Below the pieces are notes generated by a model that was not told the origin of the DNA, did no database searches, and was given only the letters and a program-made list of their open reading frames with translations. Of a DNA stretch of 7,573 nucleotides, positions 1 to 6,019 are shown one piece after another. Origin of the DNA: an uncultured Clostridia bacterium (GTDB lineage Bacteria; Bacillota; Clostridia; Lachnospirales; Lachnospiraceae); the NCBI GenBank assembly GCA_946186175.1, contig CAMHMG010000147.1, positions 1 to 7,573 of the forward strand, in the 5' to 3' direction. How positions within the stretch are numbered: position 1 is the stretch's first letter; every line of letters starts with the position of its first letter. The position numbers and the translations under genes are program-made.

Positions 1-132
1 TATATCATAAGCTTTGCAATTGTGCCATCCTTAGCGCAAAAAACACTCGTTCATGCTATATACTTCCATGTATAATATATCACATGATGGTTTATAGGTA
101 CATAAAAATGTAAAAAAATGAATTCTTATACT

Positions 133-1179
133 TTACTTTTTCACATACCTGACCGCTCGTCCACTGCCAACCTTTTTAATCTGTCCTGATTTTATCATTT
201 GTCCCAAAACTGATTCAACAGTAGTAGGACTGATATCCGGAAGAATCCTACATATATCAGACTTAGAAATTGCCGTAAGACTATTAAGAACAGTAGCTTC
301 AACCCTCGCCTGCTTTGTAACCTTCTTACTTCCAATCACAGCAAATCTCTTATCTAACTCTTTGTAGCACATATATAGTGTTGTAATGAATTCCATTATA
401 AATGGTACCACATCATTATTATTCTCATGCCACCCTAACGATGATTGATATAACGAATTATAATAATTACCTTTTCTGATATTGATCTGCTCCTCGAATG
501 ATATATATTTCCCGGCATCAAAACCATTCTTGTATAGCAGCAAAAGAGATAATAGTCTTGATAATCTTCCATTACCATCTCTAAACGGATGTATACAAAG
601 AAAATCAAGGATTACACATGGTATCAACAAAAGCTGATTAATATTCGGATTATCTCTGGCATCACGATAGGCGAGAATCATTTGCTCCATATCATCAGGT
701 GTATCAACTGCAGACGATGGATGAAACCTGACTCTTCTCCGTCCATATGAATCAACTTCTATAATATCATTATCTTCACTCTTGTACTTGCCCGCATAAT
801 CATAACCTGCAATATTCATCATGATAGCATGAAGTCTACAGATATCTTCCTCACTTAATGTCAGTTCATTATAATTAAGGTGTATCTCTGATAATGCATC
901 TCTATATCCCGCTATCTCCTGTTCGTTATGATCAAGTGGTGCACTACTTCGATTAACTATCTCATTAATCCTCTGATCCGTTGTAACTATTCCTTCTATT
1001 TCATTAGAACTTTTGACAGATTGTATCCTTGCTATTGCTGTCAGCTCAGTATAAACATCTTTAAATTTGTCCTTCCTGTTCTGCGCTTCTACTCGCATAG
1101 AATAAATGTCCGCTGTAAGATTAAAAAGTCCTGTCGGAATCATACCATTATCTAAAAAAGAATAATCAAATATATGCAT
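133..1179 (-). CDS. Fic family protein (class II, with C-terminal winged helix)
   Basis: Predicted Fic enzyme of 348 residues; the family usually transfers AMP from ATP to a hydroxyl side chain of a target protein. The full active-site motif HxFx[D/E]GNGRxxR is present at residues 197-208 (HPFRDGNGRLSR). The N-terminal inhibitory motif [S/T]xxxE[G/N] is at 58-63 (SNEIEG), which marks class II; its Glu62 is expected to block productive ATP binding until released. A flap-like segment rich in Arg lies at about 139-164. Residues about 288-348 look like a winged helix (ARVEATVLNSL, then a recognition-helix-like ISPTTVESVLGQMIKSG), so the protein may bind DNA. I chose ATG 1179 because AAAGGAG (1188-1194) lies 8 bases upstream; the alternative GTG at 1200 falls at the predicted transcription start. 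The gene ends in TAA. No terminator is seen downstream. The target protein cannot be inferred from the sequence. Confidence 0.93.
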   Translation of the reverse strand: MHIFDYSFLDNGMIPTGLFNLTADIYSMRVEAQNRKDKFKDVYTELTAIARIQSVKSSNEIEGIVTTDQRINEIVNRSSAPLDHNEQEIAGYRDALSEIHLNYNELTLSEEDICRLHAIMMNIAGYDYAGKYKSEDNDIIEVDSYGRRRVRFHPSSAVDTPDDMEQMILAYRDARDNPNINQLLLIPCVILDFLCIHPFRDGNGRLSRLLSLLLLYKNGFDAGKYISFEEQINIRKGNYYNSLYQSSLGWHENNNDVVPFIMEFITTLYMCYKELDKRFAVIGSKKVTKQARVEATVLNSLTAISKSDICRILPDISPTTVESVLGQMIKSGQIKKVGSGRAVRYVKK

Positions 1180-1203
1180 ATACGCCGCTCCTTTCTGCAC
1201 ATA

Positions 1204-1232
1204 ATCATAACATTTTTTATGCAGATAAACAA
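1204..1232 (-). promoter_or_regulatory. Probable fic promoter (extended -10)
   Basis: Reading the minus strand, TTGTTT (1227-1232) is followed after exactly 17 bases by TATGAT (1204-1209), and TG stands one base before the -10, giving the extended form TGnTATGAT. The predicted start is near 1197, leaving a leader of about 18 bases that holds the ribosome binding site at 1188-1194. One operator-like box fills the spacer between -35 and -10. Promoter inferred from consensus only. Confidence 0.6.
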
Positions 1233-1270
1233 GAAAATCTGCATAAAAGCATCACACTTTTATGCAGATA
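1215..1270. promoter_or_regulatory. Three-box operator-like array upstream of fic
   Basis: The 12-mer TTTTATGCAGAT occurs three times without mismatch: 1215-1226 direct, 1237-1248 inverted, 1258-1269 direct. The two direct copies share one further base, A at 1227 and 1270. Box centres are 22 and 21 bp apart, about two helical turns, so all three face the same side of DNA. The first box lies in the fic promoter spacer, the second just upstream of the -35. This is the arrangement expected for a repressor bound as a multimer. The Fic protein's own winged helix is the obvious candidate ligand, by inference. Confidence 0.65.
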
Positions 1271-1279
1271 GACAAAGTC

Positions 1280-1460
1280 CCTGATATTCAGATTGCTAAT
1301 AAAATGAAATGATATCGGAGATTTGTAAATACTCGATTAATGATTAATAAAACGGAATTATGACTTGATAATTCTAATGATTATCCTGTTGACAATATAT
1401 TATTACATCCAGGAGTATTTGTCAATAACACAATGACAATAAATAGTAGCAATCATTGAA
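1280..1460. other. Non-coding AT-rich spacer with small inverted repeats
   Basis: No coding frame of note is seen on either strand. It contains a 13-bp palindrome made of two ATTAAT units (1336-1348), a 7-bp perfect hairpin GAATTAT/ATAATTC with a 6-base loop (1355-1374), and an inverted pair TTGACAA (1389-1395) / TTGTCAA (1419-1425). Read on the minus strand, TTGACA (1420-1425) followed after 17 bases by TAATAT (1397-1402) could be a weak distal promoter pointing toward fic. None of these has clear function. Confidence 0.4.
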
Positions 1461-1495
1461 ATAAAGATAGTCTGCACAGGACAGACTATCTTTAT
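1461..1495 (-). terminator. Rho-independent terminator of the LRR gene remnant
   Basis: A perfect 14-bp stem (1461-1474 with 1482-1495) closes a 7-base loop (CACAGGA). On the minus strand the stem is followed by a moderately T-rich run and begins 23 bases after the TGA of the LRR protein tail, the normal place for that gene's terminator. The plus strand side is also T-rich, so it could work in both directions. Confidence 0.75.
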
Positions 1496-1517
1496 ATTCT
1501 TCTATATTATATTTTAC

Positions 1518-1631
1518 TCATTTCTTCTTTACTTTCATATTACCCCCGAAGCCTGACTTTTTATCAAACTCCTTCTTATATTTCTTAACAAGCTTCTTAG
1601 GCACCTTGATCACACACTTCTTTGATACTCC
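1518..1631 (-). pseudogene. C-terminal remnant of a BspA-like leucine-rich-repeat surface protein
   Basis: Thirty-seven codons run from 1631 down to 1521, followed by TGA (1518-1520). The Lys-rich end (VIKVPKKLVKKYKKEF, then a Gly-containing linker and a final KVKKK) is the style of ending I know from extracellular BspA-like LRR proteins of Lachnospiraceae, typically [A/V]xIKVPKxxLKxYKKxxKK. The frame meets TAG at 1632-1634, exactly where the plus-strand kinase frame becomes recognisable, so everything N-terminal is gone. No start codon or ribosome binding site remains. It keeps its own downstream terminator, which argues that this is a genuine gene end and not a chance frame. Assignment rests on a short sequence; the loss of the body is clear. 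Confidence 0.65.
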
Positions 1632-3108
1632 CTATAATGTCTCTCATTTCAACGGGAAAATGGCCGAATCATTTCGCAAGGGAATTGATCGTTTCAGACA
1701 GGAAGCTTATCTTCTCAAAGAATTCAGTAATCTCAAATGTATTGTCTCTGTCATTGACATCTTTGATGAAAATAACACAACTTATATAGTAATGAAATAT
1801 ATAGAAGGTCTTACTCTGCAAAAACTCGTAGAACAGGAAGGCCCACTTCCATACAATGAACTGATGGAACTTATGACGCCCTTGCTTAATGATCTAAGCC
1901 TGATACACGAAAGTGGTCTTGTACATAGAGACATTAGTCCCGACAACCTTCTAATAGGCACCGACAATATGCTTCACCTGATAGATTTTGGTTCAGCGAA
2001 TCATAACAACATCAATGAATCGAAAACATTTACCGTAATATTGAAAGCAGGCTACGCGCCACCTGAACAATATTCCCCCAAGGGAAAGTTAGGTCCATGG
2101 ACCGACGTCTATGGTTGCTGCGCCACAATATACTATGCCCTGACAGGAAATGCCCCGATGGATTCTCTACAAAGAATGCAGCAGGAAAACGAAGAGTATA
2201 ACTCAGTCATTATGCCCGAATCACTATCAATGGTAGATAAGAACGTAAATGCTGCAATAACAACAGGTCTATCGCTGTCATACAAAAAGCGTTATCCGTC
2301 AGTCAAAATGTTTCTTCACGCATTAAACACATCACATAATACAGACAACATTAGAACAGAAATAAGAGATGATAATGAATTAAGCAACACCTATCTTGAT
2401 AAGAATGATATCAACGGAAACAGATTAAAAATTATCGGTATTAAAAAATTAATACCTTTAATCATTGTGCTCTTTTTCATAATACTTGGTATATCAATAT
2501 GGGGATTACAATCTGATAAGACAGCCAATACTGCGGAAATAACCGAAACTACCAAAACAGACAATACTACAGAAATCACTAATGCTTCGAAAGATTCCGG
2601 CGCCACAACATCCACTAACTCTACGAAAGAAGCCAATACAACAATATCCGCTAATGTTACGGAAGCTTCAAGCACTACAATATCTACCTACGCTACAGAA
2701 GATTCCGGTACTACAGAAACAATAACAGACCGAAAAGCTCCCGGCAATGCAGACTCTGTCGAAGGCAATCCAGATATTTTAACCATGGTCAATATGATCG
2801 GTAAGACCCTGCCTCAGGCAAAGGATGTCCTCAATGAGTTGGACTCAGATATCGACATTCAGACTATCGAAGAATATAGCAAGACATATCCGGAGGGGAC
2901 TGTCATCGCTCAAAGCATTCGATCCAACACACAGTTCACCAAAGGAAATATTTCTGCCATCACCCTTACAGTTAGTCTCGGAGATAAGCCAGCCTCAACA
3001 GCAGGCTCTACGTCTTCGAACAATAAAAGCTCCGGAACATCCGAAGCTTTTAAAGTCACAGGTTCTAAGAAAGATGACGGATACACAACCATTCATATAG
3101 GTGACTGA
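1606..3108 (+). pseudogene. Ser/Thr protein kinase with PASTA domain, 5'-truncated
   Basis: A PrkC-like membrane kinase that has lost its start. Recognisable kinase sequence begins around 1633-1660 in the alpha-C region (FRKGIDRFRQEA, residues about 23-34 counting from a TTG at 1606). The catalytic loop HRDISPDN (107-114), DFG (127-129) and the APE-like APPE (151-154) are intact, but the glycine-rich loop and the ATP-anchoring lysine are missing. A transmembrane span follows at about 279-300, then a Thr/Ser-rich extracellular stalk (309-380) of degenerate 12-residue units, one PASTA domain (about 390-460, MVNMIGKTLPQAKDVL to ITLTVSLGD), and a short Ser-rich end. TTG 1606 has no ribosome binding site and lies inside the antisense of the LRR remnant, so it is not a convincing start. 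Without the N-lobe the product should not phosphorylate. The body has no stop or frameshift, which suggests recent truncation. Confidence 0.85.
2530..2745 (+). repeat. Six degenerate 12-residue Thr/Ser units in the kinase stalk
   Basis: Residues 309-380 divide into six 12-residue units that mostly begin TT or TA and carry T/S at later fixed positions: TAEITETTKTDN, TTEITNASKDSG, ATTSTNSTKEAN, TTISANVTEASS, TTISTYATEDSG, TTETITDRKAPG. The units are diverged at DNA level. It probably serves as an extended spacer holding the PASTA domain away from the membrane. Confidence 0.55.
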
Positions 3109-3112
3109 CACA

Positions 3113-4045
3113 TCATTTATTTTCATTAACATATGTTGTTACACGTTTCTGTATAATACCGGCAGTATCATCAAGGCTCTTCTGACCGCTGAAATAAATA
3201 GCTGCCTCTTCTTTAATAATATTCATAACATCGACATTAAAGTCAACCACCTTAGTTGTATTATTTATAAGATCTCTATACTGCTTTTCTTCATCAGATG
3301 AAAGCGGGGTATACTTATAATCTGATTCTCCCTCTCCATCAGATGCACCTAGCGGAATTATAATATTACCATAATCATCCGTATATTCTTTAGTAGCAGT
3401 AAATTTCTTCATATATGCTTCGAAAGCATCCTTATTAGTTGGGATATCCCAGTCATTGCCACTTGAGACCTGATAATCTTTTGTCATTAGAAAACGCAAG
3501 AATTCCCAAGCACCGTCTTTAATCTGTGACTTGGAATAAATACCCATTGTGCTTACAAAATTAAAATAAGATCCACGCTTATCCTCACAGGGATATCCGA
3601 TAAAGGTTATATCCGAATTGTATATTTGTTTATATGTCTGAACATTCCATGGATTCATACCGCTGTCGCCATAAGGCAAAAGAACTTTACCCGAATGTAT
3701 AAGATCCAGCATACCCGGCGCATCATCACTGTAATTCATCTCAGCGTCAGTTCCCTCATTAGCAACCTCAAGTACTGACTTGAAATCATCGCTGTCAAAT
3801 CTGCATTTACCACTAGACCAGTCAATATAGTCATTAATATTATAAAATATGAGCTCGCTCATTATATCATTTTTATTCTCGCTATAGAACAGCCTGACAT
3901 CCTTACCTTTCTCCTCTAACAAGGCTTTCAATTCCTTAAAAGTCCATCCTGTCTTATCTCCCACGTCCTTTTTTGATGCAACAAGAGTATTGATGCTGAA
4001 TCCCGGAGAAATATAATAAAGTTTCCCATCTATCTCCATAGCTTT
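3113..4045 (-). pseudogene. Extracellular solute-binding protein, C-terminal part (downstream of an in-frame TAG)
   Basis: This is the direct, same-frame continuation of the 4046-5740 gene: after the TAG come Lys, Ala, then Met (4037-4039) and 307 more codons to TGA. It carries the C-lobe of a family 1 ABC substrate-binding protein: a typical post-hinge start (EIDGKLYYISPGFSINTLVA), a central GDSGMNPW stretch, and a late helical segment (GAWEFLRFLMTKDYQ) seen in sugar and peptide binding proteins, then a normal helical end (IIQKRVTTYVNENK). On its own it has no signal peptide, and only a weak GAAAG lies before the ATG at 4039, so separate expression would give a cytoplasmic, non-functional lobe. 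It ends 4 bp from the convergent kinase stop, with no visible terminator between. Confidence 0.85.
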
Positions 4046-4048
4046 CTA
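4046..4048 (-). other. In-frame amber codon interrupting the binding-protein gene
   Basis: The reverse complement of CTA at 4046-4048 is TAG, in the same frame as both flanking coding stretches; no base is missing or added. The flanks read ...KKEDILPSV-TAG-KAMEIDGKLYYIS..., a continuous solute-binding-protein segment, so a single substitution from a sense codon (for example TTG Leu, TAC/TAT Tyr, AAG Lys, GAG Glu or CAG Gln) is the simplest origin. Confidence 0.9.
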
Positions 4049-5126
4049 TACCGAAGGAAGTATATCCTCTTTCTTGACAACCTCATCCTTTTTGAAATAA
4101 GGTGTCAGATCTTCCAGAATATCCTTAGAAACATATTGACCTATAGGAATATTATAAAGATCTATAATATCAGGTGCATTACCTGCAGCAATATCTGCAT
4201 TCATCTTAGTCTGCGGATCCTCGTTTTCAGAGTAATCCACGAATTCAATCCTGTATTTTTCATTTTCTTTGTTAAACTCTATAGCCGCATCTTTGATTCC
4301 ATCACCTACACCCCACATAGAACCCAAAATGATAGTAGTCTTTTCCTTAACCTCCGATGGATCAGCCTTGCTATATAAAGTCATTGATGAACCATATTGA
4401 TCCCATGATGATCCTATCAATGTTTCTGAATTCAATGGTACGATCTTCTGTAAATCACCGGCATTAATTTCAGAAGCAGTGTAATCAACTATCTTTGTTG
4501 TCTTATCATCTTCAAGCGAGTATCCATATATTCCCGTATGATCCTTATAGAAGAAATCATATTCTCCACAACCGTCCATCATGGCATCAGATTCGCCAAA
4601 ATCCTTTACACCCAGTTCGATCTTTTCTCCAAACTTCTTATTATCAGTATCTAATATTCTGACTGTAACTCCTTCATCATTATTATCACCAGACGAAGCA
4701 CATACAATCTTACCATCCGGCATCTTAGCTGAACCTGACATCCAGCCACTGTTATCATTCTTAATTTCATCAACCTTGTTATTACTGTCATCCATTATGA
4801 ACACGCTATTATCTGTCACAACAATATAGCCGCCATTATCATTCGAGAACACTTTATTAATATATGCATCCTCACCGATATTAAGAGTCACCCTGATATC
4901 CTGATGATCAACAATCCTGCCGCTTTCGTCCAAATGTGAAATAAACTCCTTACGGCCGTCATTCTTTTCATCATAAAAAACGGAAAACAATGTTATCTTC
5001 CCCTGATTATCAACTATAGGATATTGAACAGATTCATTATTAATATCAAATGAAAACTCATATAACTTAGTTATATCGGTACCATTGCAATTCATGGAAT
5101 ATAATCTTGTTATATGATTGCCGGGG

Positions 5127-5414
5127 ACTTCATCCACTGTTTCATTCACCGCTTTATTTTCTGTTTCGGCAACCATTTCGCCACCTGCTTCATTTACTGT
5201 TTCATCCGCCTCTTCGTCTGCTGCTTCACTTTCCGTTTCATCCGCACCTTCGTCTGCTGCTTTACTTTCCGTTTCATCCGCACCTTCGTCTGCTGCTTTA
5301 CTTTCCGTTTCATCCGCACCTTCGTCTGCTGCTTTACTTTCCGTTTCATCCGCCTCTTCGTCTGCTGCTTTACTTTCCGTTTCATCCGCCTCTTCGTCTG
5401 CTGCTTCATTAACC
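5127..5414 (-). repeat. 36-bp tandem repeat array encoding 12-residue acidic units
   Basis: Six clear 36-bp units begin at plus positions 5199, 5235, 5271, 5307, 5343 and 5379, ending at 5414; two degenerate units occupy 5127-5198. They encode SKAADEEADETE or SKAADEGADETE. Units at 5235, 5271 and 5307 are identical base for base, the 5343 unit differs at two positions, and the outermost are more diverged, as expected from outward decay of a centrally amplifying array. Since 36 is a multiple of three, gain or loss of a unit keeps the reading frame. Confidence 0.95.
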
Positions 5415-5825
5415 ATTTTATCTTCCGATTCAACCATTACTTTTTCCTCTGCATCACCGGAGCTACCCAAATCATCTTCAGTCGGATCAGCCGCAGTCCA
5501 TTCTTCAGTCAGAAAATATATCTTACCTCCTTTTATCACAAATGTATTGAAATCTCCCTCAACATCTGTAAGCTCAATCTCCTTGCCGGAGAAAGCAACA
5601 TCCCTGACATCACTATAGCCCTTCATAGCAGATACAGCTCCAACATCAGCACTCTTGCCACCTCCACATGCTGTCATCGACATGGCTATTACAAATGTAA
5701 GTCCCAAAACAACCACTTTCTTACAAATAGATATTTTCATATAATCCTCCTTATTGTAACTCATCTAACTATCATATATTTTTCATCTTCATGTCGCCAA
5801 TCGGCTCCATGGCGTTTTCACAGGC

Positions 5826-5834
5826 AGTATAACA
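5826..5834 (-). promoter_or_regulatory. Candidate extended -10 promoter for the binding-protein gene
   Basis: On the minus strand TGTTATACT (5834 to 5826) fits the extended -10 form TGnTATAAT with one mismatch. No good -35 is found 17-18 bases upstream. The predicted start near 5819 leaves a leader of about 79 bases, which contains a small CGCCA/TGGCG hairpin (5795-5799 with 5810-5814). Confidence 0.4.
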
Positions 5835-5878
5835 CTCAAATTTCAAAATATCTACGGTTTTGCCGGATTAGACAGAAT

Positions 5879-5938
5879 ATCGTAAGGATTGCAGGATATT
5901 GCTCAAGAATTTCTTAAGATTTTCACAGAAAATGTAAG
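5879..5938 (-). promoter_or_regulatory. CTTAAG-box region with alternative promoter
   Basis: On the minus strand CTTAAGAAATTCTTGAG (5918 to 5902) is a near-perfect 17-bp palindrome, and its CTTAAG and CTTGAG are also an 11-bp-spaced direct repeat, the spacing used by OmpR/PhoB-type regulators. A related CTTACA lies at 5938-5933. The proximal box overlaps TTGAGC (5901-5906), a possible -35 followed after 16 bases by TACGAT (5879-5884). An imperfect inverted repeat (5913-5924 with 5928-5938) overlaps the same bases. Function inferred. Confidence 0.35.
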
Positions 5939-5966
5939 AAATCCTTTAACGAAATGCAATCATAAA

Positions 5967-5992
5967 AGGAGTATTTCAACCGAAATACTCCT
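5967..5992 (-). terminator. Rho-independent terminator of the MacB-like gene
   Basis: A perfect 11-bp stem AGGAGTATTTC/GAAATACTCCT (5967-5977 with 5982-5992) closes a 4-base loop and is followed on the minus strand by TTTTAT. It starts 28 bases after the TAA of the upstream gene and separates that operon from the binding-protein gene. Confidence 0.85.
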
Positions 5993-6019
5993 CAACTTCT
6001 ACCTATAAACCCACTGCTC

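Larger units (their letters stand above)
4046..5740 (-). pseudogene. Lipoprotein: beta-propeller-like region plus solute-binding N-lobe, ending at premature TAG
   Basis: This is the N-terminal 564 codons of an envelope lipoprotein that should be 875 residues with its continuation to 3113. A signal peptide (MKISICKKVVVLGLTFVIAM) leads to the lipobox MTAC, lipidated Cys25. Residues about 40-460 show repeated beta-strand blades (GGKIYFLTEEW, ITRLYSMNCNGTDITKLYEF, GGYIVVTDNSVFIMDD, DGKIVCASSGD, GIYGYSLEDDKTTKIV), suggesting a propeller-like module. An acidic repeat array (about 83-209) sits between the two strands of the first blade. From residue 468 (TTIILGSMWGVGDGIKDAAI, then DIAAGNAPDIIDLYN) it is the N-lobe of a family 1 ABC binding protein. 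Start ATG 5740 is set by AAGGAGG (5746-5752) 5 bases upstream; an earlier in-frame start at 5764 has no such site. No partner permease or ATPase is adjacent in this window. Substrate unknown. Confidence 0.85.

Noticed and set aside
1..132. Possible gene ends: a plus frame open from base 1 to TAA at 73-75, and a minus frame reading AKDGTIAKLMI off the left edge
   Set aside because: Both are too short, have no start or ribosome binding site, and show no family signature. The small TATAC/GTATA hairpin (59-74) is too weak to call a terminator.
928..1155. 75-codon plus-strand open frame within the Fic gene
   Set aside because: It is the antisense of conserved Fic coding sequence, without a ribosome binding site or recognisable motif.
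1177..1200. GTG at 1198-1200 as the start of the Fic gene
   Set aside because: It lies at the predicted transcription start with no ribosome binding site; ATG 1179 has AAAGGAG at ideal spacing.
1600..1650. Site-specific invertase or transposon end at the LRR/kinase junction
   Set aside because: No terminal inverted repeat, target duplication or recombinase gene is visible in the window; the TGATCA at 1607-1612 is too short to mean anything.
3120..3140. AACATATGTT palindrome near the convergent gene ends as a shared terminator
   Set aside because: Only a 10-bp AT-rich palindrome with no loop and no T-run, and it lies inside the binding-protein coding end.
3113..4039. Independent gene starting at ATG 4039
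   Set aside because: It begins mid-domain, lacks a signal peptide and a good ribosome binding site, and is in the same frame as the upstream half across a single TAG.
5107..5618. Long open frames on the plus strand and in another minus frame across the acidic repeat array
   Set aside because: A 36-bp repeat without stops keeps several frames open automatically. The -frame lipoprotein has the signal peptide, ribosome binding site and conserved domains; the other products are monotonous (Phe/His, Ser/Ala or Lys/Arg runs).
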